A stretch of 64,000 bases of DNA from 79-D21 sp964521575 (GTDB taxonomy: Bacteria > Synergistota > Synergistia > Synergistales > 79-D21), in contig CAZFSR010000009.1 of the NCBI GenBank assembly GCA_964521575.1, positions 28,770 through 92,769 of the forward strand, given 5' to 3'. A program made the translations under genes and the position numbers. Below the pieces are notes generated by a model that was given only the letters and a program-made list of their open reading frames with translations, did not search any database and had not been told where the DNA came from. Below are positions 8,422 to 17,043 of the stretch, in pieces (the stretch's first letter is position 1; each line of letters opens with the position of its first letter).

Positions 8422-9360
8422 TCAGGCTTCCCAGGTTTCGCCGCAGCGGTCGAGGATGGCCTGCCAGTCGGCGTCCACGTCGGCCTGGATTTGCTCCAGC
8501 AGGGCCTTGGAGGCCTCACCCTTGAAGAGGTGGCGGAAACGGGCCTGGGGCTTGAGGAACTCCTCGATGGGAACGCGTTTCTTCGGCTTGTAGGTGAGTT
8601 TCCATACCCCGTCGATGACCTCGTAGACGGGCCAGAAGCGGGTGTCCGCCGCGAGCTTGCAGATGTCCTGCTGCAGGGACGGGTCGATGCCCCAGAAGAG
8701 GACGCACGGCACGAGGATGTTGACGAACGCCGGTCCCGGCGTCTCGACGGCACGCTTCACCTTCTCGGCCACGTCGGTGGCGTTGAACAGGGTCGTCTGG
8801 GCTACGTAAGGCACGTGGTGGGCTTCCGCGATGGCGGTGAGGTCCTTGGGTTTCTGCAGCTTGCCGGGGATGACGCTCCCGGCCGGGGAGGTGGTGGCGT
8901 TGGCCCCCTTCGGGGTCGCGCTGCTTCGCTGAGCCCCGGTGTTCATGTAGCCACCGTTGTTGTAGCAGATGTAGGTGAAGTCGTGTCCCCGCTCCAGGGC
9001 GCCGGAGAGGGCCTGAAGGCCGATATCGTAGGTGCCGCCGTCGCCGCCGAAGGCGACGAACTTGATGTCCTTGTCGATCTTGCCGCGTTTCTTCAGCGCC
9101 ACGTAGGCGGCTTCTACGCCTGACACGCCGGCCCCCGCGTTCTCGAAAGCCGTGTGGATCCATGGCACCCTCCAGGAGCTGAACGGGTAAACGGTGGTGG
9201 AAACCTCCAGGCAGCCCGTGGCGTTGACGACGACCACGGGCGATTCGACGCCCATAAGCCCCTGGTGCACCGCCGTGGGGGCGCCGCAGCCCGGGCACAT
9301 GCGGTGCCCGTTGGTCAGGGGGCTTTCCTTCTGCGTGTAGTCCTTGATCCGGATGGCCAT
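8422..9360 (-). CDS. porB: pyruvate:ferredoxin oxidoreductase, beta subunit
   Basis: This is the thiamine-diphosphate-binding subunit of the oxidoreductase that converts pyruvate and CoA to acetyl-CoA, CO2 and reduced ferredoxin in the cytoplasm. Visible marks are RMCPGCGAPTAVHQGL (first cluster-ligand Cys pair), ATGCLEVSTTVYP, the TPP-binding GDGGTYDIGLQAL...YICYNNGGYMNTGAQRS stretch, and a late VNILVPCVLFW. It is 312 residues from the ATG at 9360, which follows AGGGGGGAAAGAG; the open frame upstream of it is the complement of porA. It is the last gene of a porC-porD-porA-porB operon, the order used by archaeal-type four-subunit enzymes. Confidence 0.93.
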   Translation of the reverse strand: MAIRIKDYTQKESPLTNGHRMCPGCGAPTAVHQGLMGVESPVVVVNATGCLEVSTTVYPFSSWRVPWIHTAFENAGAGVSGVEAAYVALKKRGKIDKDIKFVAFGGDGGTYDIGLQALSGALERGHDFTYICYNNGGYMNTGAQRSSATPKGANATTSPAGSVIPGKLQKPKDLTAIAEAHHVPYVAQTTLFNATDVAEKVKRAVETPGPAFVNILVPCVLFWGIDPSLQQDICKLAADTRFWPVYEVIDGVWKLTYKPKKRVPIEEFLKPQARFRHLFKGEASKALLEQIQADVDADWQAILDRCGETWEA

Positions 9361-9371
9361 CTCTTTCCCCC

Positions 9372-10538
9372 CTATTCCAGCAGTCCCAGGTAGCGCTCTT
9401 CGCGGGAGACCTTCCCCGCGGCGAGGTCCGTGAAAAGGTCCCGGGCATACTGCGGGAAGAAATCCCGCCCGCCCAGGCCGTAAACGCACGACTGCACGGG
9501 GACGTTCTCCCCGGAGTCGTACAGGGCGCTCTTTACCTCGGCGGCCAGCGGGGCCGTTCCGCCGATGCTCAGGGCCCGGTCCAGGACCGCGACGGCCTTT
9601 GCGCCGCCCAGGGCCGCAGCGGCTTCTTCGGCCGGGAAGGGCCGGAACATCCGCACCCTCAGGCAGCCGGCCTTGATGCCCTGGTCGCGCAGCTCGTCCA
9701 CGACGTCCTTGACCACGCCGGAGGCCGACGACATGACCACGACGATGTAGTCGGCGTCCTCGGTGCGGTACCGGTCGAGCTTGGGATAGAAACGTCCCGA
9801 GACGGCTTCGTAGTCCTTCGCGACCCCGTCGTAGACCCGAAGGACGTTCTTCATGGCCTCGACCTGCTGCCGCTTGATCTCGAAGTAGTATTCGGACATG
9901 ACGAAAGACCCGTAGGTGACCGGGTTCGTCACGTCCAGGAGCGGAAAGTGCGCATCTCGCTCGCCGACGAAGGCTTTCACCGCCGCGTCGTCAAGCAGGT
10001 TCACCGGTTCGAAGCCGTGGCTCGTGATGAAACCGTCCTGGCAGACGAAGACGGGGGATAGCACGTCCTTGTGCTCGGCCAGGCGGACGGCCAGGATCGC
10101 CGTGTCGTAGGCTTCCTGGGCGTCCTCGCAGTAGAGATGGACCCATCCCGCGTCGCGCTCGGCCATGCTGTCGCTGTGGTCGCAGTGGATGTTGATGGGA
10201 GCGCCGATGCACCGGTTCACCAGCCCGAAGACGATGGGCGTGCGGAAGCAGCCGGCGATGGGGAAGATCTCGTGCATGAGGGCCACGCCGTTGGCGCTCG
10301 AGGCCGTCATGACGCGCGCTCCGGCGGCCGAGGCGGTGACGCAGGCGGTGATGGCGGAGTGCTCGCTTTCAACGGTGACGAAGTTGGTGTCCACCTTGCC
10401 GTTGGCCACGAAGTCCGCGAACTTCATCGGGATGTCGGTGGACGGGGTGATGGGGTAGGCGGCGACGACGTCCGGGTTGATCTGGCGCATCGCTTCCGCG
10501 AAGGCCCAGTTGCCCGAAGTGATTTCCCTGCGAGGCAT
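9372..10538 (-). CDS. porA: pyruvate:ferredoxin oxidoreductase, alpha subunit
   Basis: This 388-residue subunit contains the pyrimidine-binding half of the thiamine diphosphate site: AYPITPSTDIPMKFADFVANG near residue 40, then VESEHSAITACVTASAAGARVMTASSANG with the catalytic Glu, and domain II with ADYIVVVMSSASGVVKDVVDELRDQG and RMFRPFP. Its size and motifs fit pyruvate rather than 2-oxoglutarate or indolepyruvate enzymes, although the 2-oxoacid preference is not certain from sequence alone. It sits three bases downstream of porD and eleven bases upstream of porB. Confidence 0.93.
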   Translation of the reverse strand: MPRREITSGNWAFAEAMRQINPDVVAAYPITPSTDIPMKFADFVANGKVDTNFVTVESEHSAITACVTASAAGARVMTASSANGVALMHEIFPIAGCFRTPIVFGLVNRCIGAPINIHCDHSDSMAERDAGWVHLYCEDAQEAYDTAILAVRLAEHKDVLSPVFVCQDGFITSHGFEPVNLLDDAAVKAFVGERDAHFPLLDVTNPVTYGSFVMSEYYFEIKRQQVEAMKNVLRVYDGVAKDYEAVSGRFYPKLDRYRTEDADYIVVVMSSASGVVKDVVDELRDQGIKAGCLRVRMFRPFPAEEAAAALGGAKAVAVLDRALSIGGTAPLAAEVKSALYDSGENVPVQSCVYGLGGRDFFPQYARDLFTDLAAGKVSREERYLGLLE

Positions 10539-10541
10539 GGC

Positions 10542-10886
10542 TTACTCCCCCTTCGTTCCGGCGCCGGGTCCCGTGAACTCGGACTCGGGCCGCATCTCGA
10601 TGGCCTGCTTCGGGCAAATGTGGGCACAGATGCCGCAGCCCTTGCAGTAAAAGGTGTCGATGCCGGCGACCTTCCCGTTCTCGTCCGTCAGGACGGAGCG
10701 GTCGGGACACTGGTTCCAGCAGAGGAGGCACGAGATGCACTTTTCCCCGTCCCAGACCGGCCGCATGCTCCTCCACTGTCCGGTCTCGACGGCCTCTGCG
10801 GAGGCCCCGAAAGCGATGCCGCCCATGGGGACGTCCTGCCACTTTTTCGGCTTGCCCATCTCGGCGCTGTTCCCGCGCTCCTTCAT
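10542..10886 (-). CDS. porD: pyruvate:ferredoxin oxidoreductase, delta (ferredoxin-like) subunit
   Basis: This 114-residue subunit carries two [4Fe-4S] clusters that pass electrons from the TPP site to external ferredoxin. The two binding motifs are CISCLLCWNQCP and CKGCGICAHICP (C-x2-C-x2-C-x3-C each). The start is ATG 10886, whose ATGA overlaps the porC stop codon, with AGGAGGTG about eight bases upstream; the longer reading frame above it is the complement of porC. The short C-terminal tail PESEFTGPGAGTKGE is hydrophilic. Confidence 0.93.
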   Translation of the reverse strand: MKERGNSAEMGKPKKWQDVPMGGIAFGASAEAVETGQWRSMRPVWDGEKCISCLLCWNQCPDRSVLTDENGKVAGIDTFYCKGCGICAHICPKQAIEMRPESEFTGPGAGTKGE

Positions 10887-11455
10887 CCGACCTGCACCTC
10901 CTCGTAGCCCCGCCGGATCGCCCGCACGTTTGCCGCGAGGATCTTTTCGGGGAGCTTGGCCATCTTGTGGGAGAAATGCTCGACGAAGGCCTCGATGGGA
11001 ACCTCGCCGAAAATGTGGGCGAAGGTGCCGAGCATGGGAGCGTTGGGGCGGTTCTGGCCGAACTCTTCCAGCGTGATCTTCGTCGCGTCGATGGTGATGA
11101 CCTTCACGGCATCGGGCAGGCCCAGCCGTGCCTTGATCTCGGCAGGTGCGGCGGGCGTGTTGACGAGGTACACGGTCTTTTCCGTGCACCCATCCGTGGG
11201 GCGGACCGATTCGAGCAGGGTCGGGTCGATGACGGCCACGACGTCGGGGTTCTGGACGCCGCAGCGCTTGCGGATGGGGGCGTCGGAGACTCGGTTGAAC
11301 GCCTTCATCGGCGCTCCCTGCCGCTCGGCGCCGTACTCCGGGAACGACTGCACGTGCTTGCCGGCCTCGAACAGGACTTCCGCCAGGACGGCCGATCCCG
11401 TCTTGGCTCCCTGTCCTCCCCGGCCGTGCCACCGGACCTCCAGGGTCTTGGGCAT
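10883..11455 (-). CDS. porC: pyruvate:ferredoxin oxidoreductase, gamma subunit
   Basis: This 190-residue subunit is the first gene of the por operon. It shows the gamma-subunit signature EVRWHGRGGQGAKTGSAVLAE at the N-terminus, then FPEYGAERQGAPMKAFNRVSD and DVVAVIDPTLLESV. In the complex it contacts CoA and holds the alpha and beta subunits together. AGAGGAG lies about 11 bases before the ATG at 11455. The gene is divergent from the polysaccharide locus at 11631; the 175 bases between contain both promoters. Confidence 0.92.
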   Translation of the reverse strand: MPKTLEVRWHGRGGQGAKTGSAVLAEVLFEAGKHVQSFPEYGAERQGAPMKAFNRVSDAPIRKRCGVQNPDVVAVIDPTLLESVRPTDGCTEKTVYLVNTPAAPAEIKARLGLPDAVKVITIDATKITLEEFGQNRPNAPMLGTFAHIFGEVPIEAFVEHFSHKMAKLPEKILAANVRAIRRGYEEVQVG

Positions 11456-11599
11456 GGACGGATCACGCTCCTCTCGTGGAATAATGAATGCTGTATATCG
11501 CTAGAGGACATACGGGAAAAGAATAGCGTGAGTCGGGGGAATAATCAAACGATTCGGGAGAGTTTGACCCCTGGAAATAGGGCGCGCAGCGGTCTCCTG

Positions 11600-11608
11600 T
11601 GTTATAAA
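11600..11608 (+). promoter_or_regulatory. extended -10 promoter of the polysaccharide locus
   Basis: TGT-TATAAA forms an extended -10 element 22 bases before the start of the sugar-phosphate transferase gene. No convincing -35 box is present at 16-18 bp. It matches the extended -10 pattern seen at many other genes in this window. Confidence 0.5.
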
Positions 11609-11630
11609 GGACTTAAACGGGAGGGATGAT

Positions 11631-12953
11631 ATGCTTCGGGCCAATTCGCGCTATTCGAATTCCCTGGCCGTGCTTTTCGGGGCGGAAAGCCTGGTGTTCT
11701 GGGTGGCAGTCATCGCTGGCGGGCTTCTCGTCTTCGAAGGAAAAGCCTACTGGGGCCAGTATGCCGTGCTCCATGTCTGCCTGGTCCTGGGGCTGTATGC
11801 CTTCAGGGGCTATGATCCCGCGCGGCTCAAGAACCGTTACGAAGCGCTCATCTCGTCGTTCCAGGGAACCCTGTTCGGGGGGATCCTGGCGGTTTCCCTC
11901 CTCATGACGCAATTCCCCCGCATTCCCCGCCCCTACTTCATCCCGGCTTTCCTGGCGTATGCCGCAACTGCTCTGGCCGGACGGCTGGTGTGGCCGGTCG
12001 CCTTTTCCCGGACGGAAAGGACCCTGGCGGTGCGGGTCGTGGGCGAGGAGCGGTGGAGAGGGTTGCTCTCCGAAATTGCGACGGGCCTGGGGATCGTCTT
12101 CGAACCGTCCGCTTTCGTGAACCTGAACGACCTGGAAACGCTGCCCATTCCGGCGAAAAACGGCGGGAACAAGGGGGGGCTGCTGATCGTGGCGGATCCG
12201 GAGGCCCTTGCGGCTCCCGGGTTTCACCGGGCCTTGAACCGGATGGGGGCGAAGGGTATGCGGATCGAGCTTCTGCCCAACCTGGCCGAGCGGGCCCTGG
12301 GGAGGATTCCCCTGGACGTGGCCCAGGCTTTTCGAAACCACTACGAGGTGGTCTTCAATGACCTCGTGCTCGATCCGGTGCAGAGGATCCTGGACGTGAC
12401 GGTCTCCCTATGTGCACTGGTGCTTCTATCTCCGGTCATGGCGCTGGCCGCCCTAGCGATAAGGCTGGATTCTAAAGGGCCGGCCCTGTTCGTCCAGGAC
12501 CGGGTGGGGCTGGACGGGGCGGTCTACCGGATGCACAAGTTCCGCACGATGACGGTGCGGGAAGAGGGAAACGGAAAACCGGCCTTCGCGGACAAGGAAG
12601 AACACCGGATCACGAAGGTCGGCCGGATCTTGAGAAAGACCCGCCTGGACGAACTGCCCCAGCTCTGGGACGTGCTGAGGGGAAAGATGAGCCTGGTGGG
12701 GCCGCGACCGGAGCAGCCGCCGTTCGTGGAGCAGTTCCGGGAGGCGATCCCCTTTTACGACTACCGCCACGAGGCCAAGCCCGGCATCACCGGCTGGGCC
12801 CAGATCAACTATGATTATGTGTATGACCTGGAAGGCACGAAACGCAAGCTGGAATACGACCTTTACTACGTCAAGCGCCGGTCGCTCATGCTTGACCTTC
12901 AGATCCTGCTGAAGACTCTGGAGATCATGGTGGGAAGGCGGGGAGCCCGGTGA
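11631..12953 (+). CDS. undecaprenyl-phosphate sugar phosphotransferase (WbaP/CpsE-type)
   Basis: This 440-residue polyprenyl-phosphate hexose-1-phosphate transferase starts lipid-linked surface glycan synthesis at the cytoplasmic membrane. The N-terminal ~120 residues hold four or so membrane helices, followed by a degenerate CoA-binding-like soluble domain. The C-terminal bacterial sugar-transferase domain (from residue ~250) has a membrane hairpin DVTVSLCALVLLSPVMALAAL and the catalytic segments QDRVGLDG, MHKFRTM, RKTRLDELPQLWDVLRGKMSLVGPRPE and KPGITGWAQINY. GGGAGGG precedes the ATG. It heads the GDP-fucose and glycosyltransferase genes on the same strand, but its G+C content is that of the host rather than of the A+T-rich genes that follow. 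Confidence 0.92.
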   Translation: MLRANSRYSNSLAVLFGAESLVFWVAVIAGGLLVFEGKAYWGQYAVLHVCLVLGLYAFRGYDPARLKNRYEALISSFQGTLFGGILAVSLLMTQFPRIPRPYFIPAFLAYAATALAGRLVWPVAFSRTERTLAVRVVGEERWRGLLSEIATGLGIVFEPSAFVNLNDLETLPIPAKNGGNKGGLLIVADPEALAAPGFHRALNRMGAKGMRIELLPNLAERALGRIPLDVAQAFRNHYEVVFNDLVLDPVQRILDVTVSLCALVLLSPVMALAALAIRLDSKGPALFVQDRVGLDGAVYRMHKFRTMTVREEGNGKPAFADKEEHRITKVGRILRKTRLDELPQLWDVLRGKMSLVGPRPEQPPFVEQFREAIPFYDYRHEAKPGITGWAQINYDYVYDLEGTKRKLEYDLYYVKRRSLMLDLQILLKTLEIMVGRRGAR

Positions 12954-12998
12954 GGCGGCTGCATATCGGGATTGCAATCAAGTCTGGGGGGCGTTGAA

Positions 12999-14105
12999 AT
13001 GGTCAAAAGAGCCCTGATTTCGGGCATCACCGGTCAAGATGGAGCCTACCTCGCGGAATTCCTGCTCAGCAAAGGATACGAGGTTCATGGAATAAAGCGC
13101 CGGAGTAGCCTTTTCAACACGGGTCGGATCGATCACCTCTATCAGGACCCACACGAAGAGAACCTGCGGTTTACCCTTCACTACGGTGATTTGACGGATG
13201 CGACCAACCTCATCCGGGTCGTGCAAGAAGTTCAGCCGGATGAGATTTATAATCTCGGTGCCCAGAGCCACGTACAGGTGTCCTTCGAGACTCCGGAGTA
13301 CACGGCCAACAGCGATGCGCTCGGAACGCTAAGGCTACTGGAGGCGGTCCGGATTCTAAATCTTGAGAAAAAAACCCGCCTTTACCAGGCATCTACAAGC
13401 GAGCTCTTCGGGAAGGTCCAGGAAGTCCCGCAGAAGGAAACCACCCCCTTTTATCCACGAAGTCCATACGCGGCAGCCAAGCTTTACGCTTACTGGATCA
13501 CCGTGAATTACCGAGAAGCCTACTATCTCCACGCCTCGAACGGGATCCTTTTCAACCACGAATCCCCGCTGCGCGGAGAAACCTTTGTTTCAAGAAAGAT
13601 CACCCGGGCGGTTGCAAGGATCGCCCTCGGGATGCAAAAGAAACTCTACCTCGGTAATCTGGATGCCAAGCGGGACTGGGGGCATGCACGGGATTACGTT
13701 GAAGCCATGTGGTTGATGCTACAGAAAGAGTGTCCCGACGATTACGTGATCGCCACGGGGAAGACCCATTCGGTCAGGGATTTTGCCACACTAGCCTTTG
13801 CGGAGGCTGGAATCGATCTGACCTGGGAGGGTATGGGCCTGGAGGAAAAAGGACGAAATGTGAAGACAGGGGAAGTTTTGATTGAGGTTGATCCCCGCTA
13901 TTTCCGCCCCACCGAGGTGGACCTGCTGCTGGGGGATCCCTCAAAGGCAGGGGAAAAGCTTGGTTGGAAGGCCAAAACCTCTTTCGAGGAGCTCGTAAAG
14001 GAAATGGTGGCAGCGGATATTGAGCGGTTCCTCAAGGAGAAATATTGTCGTGATGGAGGCTTTACCTCCTCCCCCCGAATCGAGGAGTTCGGTCAGATTC
14101 TATAG
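12999..14105 (+). CDS. gmd: GDP-mannose 4,6-dehydratase
   Basis: This short-chain dehydrogenase converts GDP-D-mannose to GDP-4-keto-6-deoxy-D-mannose, the first step to GDP-L-fucose. Marks are ALISGITGQDGAYLAEFLL (NADP-binding), KRRSSLFNTGRIDHLY, the ASTSELFG catalytic Thr/Ser-Glu segment, SPYAAAKLYAYW (YxxxK) and NHESPLRGETFVSRKITRAVA, all diagnostic of Gmd. The product is 368 residues, as usual. I use ATG 12999 (preceded by GGGGGG) rather than an upstream TTG. Its base composition is clearly more A+T-rich than the gene before it. The fucose synthase gene follows 17 bases later. Confidence 0.96.
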   Translation: MVKRALISGITGQDGAYLAEFLLSKGYEVHGIKRRSSLFNTGRIDHLYQDPHEENLRFTLHYGDLTDATNLIRVVQEVQPDEIYNLGAQSHVQVSFETPEYTANSDALGTLRLLEAVRILNLEKKTRLYQASTSELFGKVQEVPQKETTPFYPRSPYAAAKLYAYWITVNYREAYYLHASNGILFNHESPLRGETFVSRKITRAVARIALGMQKKLYLGNLDAKRDWGHARDYVEAMWLMLQKECPDDYVIATGKTHSVRDFATLAFAEAGIDLTWEGMGLEEKGRNVKTGEVLIEVDPRYFRPTEVDLLLGDPSKAGEKLGWKAKTSFEELVKEMVAADIERFLKEKYCRDGGFTSSPRIEEFGQIL

Positions 14106-14122
14106 CAAGGAAGAAGGTCTCG

Positions 14123-15061
14123 ATGATGGAACGTGGGGCGAAAATCTATGTCGCCGGTCACCGGGGGCTTGTAGGCTCCGCCCTGGTCAGAAAGCTTGAA
14201 GACAAAGGATATGGGAACCTTGTGGTCCGGACCAGCATGGAACTGGATCTCCGCCGTCAGGAAAAAGTCGAACGGTTCTTTGACGAGGAAAAACCGGAGT
14301 ACGTCTTTCTGGCCGCGGCCAAAGTCGGTGGCATTTGGGCCAATAGCACCAATCCCGGGCCATTTATTTACGACAACCTTGCGATTCAGCTCAACGTTCT
14401 GGAATGTGCCCGTATTTACGGGGTCAAGAAATTGCTTTTTCTAGGAAGTTCTTGCATCTATCCCCGGGACTGTCCCCAGCCAATCCGGGAGGAATATCTT
14501 TTGACAGGTCCTCTTGAGCCGACCAACGAGCCATATGCCGTAGCAAAAATCGCGGGCATTAAAATGTGCCAGGCTTACCGCAAACAATATGGCTGTAACT
14601 TCATTGCAGTCATGCCAGCAAATCTTTATGGCCCAAATGACAATTATGATTTGGATACCAGCCATGTTCTTCCAGCGATCATTCGCAAATTCCGCGAGGC
14701 AAAGGAGCGAAAAGAGCCTTTCGTGACCCTCTGGGGTACGGGAATACCCAGAAGGGAATTCCTGCACGTGGATGACCTTGCCGACGCTTGCCTATTCCTG
14801 ATGAATAACTATGAGGGAAACGAAATCATCAATATTGGTACCGGCTCGGATCTGCAAATAAGGGATCTGGCTGAAATGATAAAAAAAGCCGTCGGGTATG
14901 AAGGAAAGATTCATTGGGATAAGGCCAAGCCGGACGGTACACCCAGGAAGTTGCTGGATACGACTCGAATCGCAAAGATGGGATGGAAGAACCAAATCTC
15001 TCTCCTTGATGGGCTCATTGAACTCATACGGGGACTAAGTGGTCAGAATGACTGTCGGTAA
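14123..15061 (+). CDS. fcl: GDP-L-fucose synthase
   Basis: This 312-residue epimerase/reductase turns GDP-4-keto-6-deoxymannose into GDP-L-fucose with NADPH. It has the N-terminal VAGHRGLVGSALVRKL nucleotide site, AAAKVGGIWANSTNPGPFIYDN, the SSCIYPRDCPQPI catalytic serine/cysteine region, EPYAVAKIAGIKMCQAYRKQYG (YxxxK) and REFLHVDDLADAC. The length is normal. It lies between gmd and a glycosyltransferase that overlaps its last codons by 14-23 bases, depending on the start chosen. Together with gmd it should supply the donor for the GT11 fucosyltransferase encoded at 18275. Confidence 0.96.
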   Translation: MMERGAKIYVAGHRGLVGSALVRKLEDKGYGNLVVRTSMELDLRRQEKVERFFDEEKPEYVFLAAAKVGGIWANSTNPGPFIYDNLAIQLNVLECARIYGVKKLLFLGSSCIYPRDCPQPIREEYLLTGPLEPTNEPYAVAKIAGIKMCQAYRKQYGCNFIAVMPANLYGPNDNYDLDTSHVLPAIIRKFREAKERKEPFVTLWGTGIPRREFLHVDDLADACLFLMNNYEGNEIINIGTGSDLQIRDLAEMIKKAVGYEGKIHWDKAKPDGTPRKLLDTTRIAKMGWKNQISLLDGLIELIRGLSGQNDCR

Positions 15062-16205
15062 GCTTTCCCCGAACCAAGGAAAAAGAGTCTTGCAAGTCAT
15101 TACTTTGGGTGAACATGGCGGAGCGCAAAGTCATTTGCTTCACCTTGCCCGCGCTCTGGCAGAAACGGGATCGTGGGACATCCATGTTGCGATCGGCCAA
15201 GCAGGTGCCCTTTTTGATGAACTGGCTGGAGTAGGTATTCCGACCTACGCGATTCCGAGCCTGGAACGGAACATTCATCCTCTTAGGGATACAGTAGCGC
15301 TAAAACGCTTGCGAACCCTCATGAAGGAGATTGCACCTGCGCTGGTATGCGCTCATTCCAGCAAAGCCGGATTTTTAGCCAGACTTGCGGCAAGGCTCGA
15401 GGGCATTCCTGCAATTTACACGGCGCATGGCTGGCCATTTTCGGAAAGCGTCCCAGCGGTTCCAAGGTGCTTCTATTCGTGGCTTGAACGAAAGGCTTCC
15501 ACCTGGGGATCGCGGATTATCTGCGTTTCCGACTATGACAGGAAACTGGCTCTTCGTAAAAGGGTGGGCAAAGAGGAATCTCTGGTAACCATCCATAATG
15601 GACTTCCATCTACGGAGGCTTGCCAATTTGACCGTGAAGGCCGTTTTGATGTCCCACGGGTTGTCATGGTTGCACGTTTCGCCCCTCCCAAGAGGCAGGA
15701 TTTGTTGTTGCTGGCCGTTTCAGCCCTCCGAAAAGAAGGTGTGGAACTAAAACTCGACCTTGTCGGGGATGGCCCCATGATGGAGAAAGCGAAAGCACTA
15801 ACCATAGAACTGAACATGAATGATACTGTTCGTTTTCTTGGTGACAGGGAAGATGTAGCGCGGTGCCTAGCGAAAGCTGATATTTTTGTCCTCCTCTCCG
15901 ACCGGGAAGGATTTCCCATGACGATCCTTGAAGCGATGAGAGCCGGCCTGCCGGTTCTTGCGCATGATGTGGGCGGTATCCGAGAGGCCGTGAATGACGG
16001 GGAAACGGGCTTCTTGACGGCCTGCGGAGATTTTCGTTCTCTTCTCTCCAAGCTTAGGTTGCTTCTGGAGAACAGGGACTTGCGCATTCGCATGGGAATA
16101 GCCGGAAGGCAGCGTTTTTACGACGCGTTCACAATGGATCGAATGCTTTCGAAAACCCAGCTTCTTTACAATGATGTCCTGTCTGAGTGGGGAAGGGCTC
16201 TTTGA
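15048..16205 (+). CDS. glycosyltransferase, GT4 family
   Basis: This 385-residue GT-B transferase shows the GT4 pattern: RVLQVITLGEHGGAQSHLLHLARAL at the N-terminus, a VCAHSSKAGFLARLAARLEGIPAIYTAHGWPF acceptor-side region, then RVVMVARFAPPKRQD, LDLVGDGPMMEKAK, VRFLGDREDV, and the donor-binding LSDREGFPMTILEAMRAGLPVLAHDVGGIREAV. I place the start at ATG 15048; a GTG at 15039 is also possible. Both overlap the end of fcl. It is part of the fucose-containing glycan operon; the donor sugar is unknown. Confidence 0.88.
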   Translation: MTVGKLSPNQGKRVLQVITLGEHGGAQSHLLHLARALAETGSWDIHVAIGQAGALFDELAGVGIPTYAIPSLERNIHPLRDTVALKRLRTLMKEIAPALVCAHSSKAGFLARLAARLEGIPAIYTAHGWPFSESVPAVPRCFYSWLERKASTWGSRIICVSDYDRKLALRKRVGKEESLVTIHNGLPSTEACQFDREGRFDVPRVVMVARFAPPKRQDLLLLAVSALRKEGVELKLDLVGDGPMMEKAKALTIELNMNDTVRFLGDREDVARCLAKADIFVLLSDREGFPMTILEAMRAGLPVLAHDVGGIREAVNDGETGFLTACGDFRSLLSKLRLLLENRDLRIRMGIAGRQRFYDAFTMDRMLSKTQLLYNDVLSEWGRAL

Positions 16206-16242
16206 CCTGAAAAGTCATACCAAAGTGGGGAGGTATGGGAGC

Positions 16243-17043
16243 ATGCCTTTGATCAGCGTGATCATGGGAGTGAAGAATGGCGAAAGGACTCTCAAGGCCT
16301 CTCTCGAATCACTTTGTGCTCAGACTTTCCGGGATTTTGAAGTGATTGCCTGTGATGATGGGTCTTCCGATGGCACTTATGAAATCCTCTCTTCCTTCCA
16401 GGGCCCCCTGCCAGGGATGAAAATTCTCAGGAATCAGGAAAGCATGGGCTTAGGTTTTGCACTGAACAAGTGTATTCACGAGGCCAGAGGAAACTACCTT
16501 GCCCGCCAAGACGCGGATGATGAATCCGAGCCGACGAGGTTTGAAGAACAGTTAAGATTTCTCGATAACCATCCGGAGATTACCGTTCTTGGAACCTATG
16601 CCAGGATCGTTGATGAGGAAGGAACCGCCTGGGGAGAATATTGTCCCCCAGAGGAGGCCACGCGAAAGGAATGGCTTAGGGGGAACCAGCTGATCCATCC
16701 TTCTGTCCTGATGCGAACGGCGGACATCAAGCGGGTCGCTTCCTACGATCCTTCCGCTATTCGGCTTGAAGATTACGATCTCTGGCTTCGCCTTCTTGGA
16801 AAAGGAGCAAGGCTTGTAACCCTTCCCCGATTTCTTTACCGCTATCGTTGGGCTCTGGCTGACTACAGGCGCAAACGCCTTCAAGACCGGATAGGAGAAG
16901 TTCGGATGCTTTTCCGGTTCAGTAAGCAATGGCACATTCCACTCGCAGATCGCGTCTACTGTCTCAAGCCACTGGTTGCAGGGCTTGTACCGGATTCACT
17001 TCTGTACCGGTTCCACCGCAGAAAGTGGAGGCAAAGAGCTTGA
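16243..17043 (+). CDS. glycosyltransferase family 2 protein
   Basis: This 266-residue GT-A transferase has ISVIMGVKNGERTLKASLESLCAQTF, EVIACDDGSSDGTYEIL, KCIHEARGNYLARQDADDES (the metal-binding D-x-D as DADD) and a C-terminal region with RLEDYDLWLRLLGKG and FLYRYRW. The reading frame is open upstream, but ATG 16243 has GGGAGGT eight bases before it, so translation should start there. It overlaps the next gene through TTGA at 17040-17043. It lacks membrane helices and probably works at the inner face of the membrane. Confidence 0.88.
   Translation: MPLISVIMGVKNGERTLKASLESLCAQTFRDFEVIACDDGSSDGTYEILSSFQGPLPGMKILRNQESMGLGFALNKCIHEARGNYLARQDADDESEPTRFEEQLRFLDNHPEITVLGTYARIVDEEGTAWGEYCPPEEATRKEWLRGNQLIHPSVLMRTADIKRVASYDPSAIRLEDYDLWLRLLGKGARLVTLPRFLYRYRWALADYRRKRLQDRIGEVRMLFRFSKQWHIPLADRVYCLKPLVAGLVPDSLLYRFHRRKWRQRA

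Noticed and set aside
11564..11608. TTGACC as the -35 box of the polysaccharide promoter
   Set aside because: It is 33 bp from the -10 element, far beyond workable spacing.
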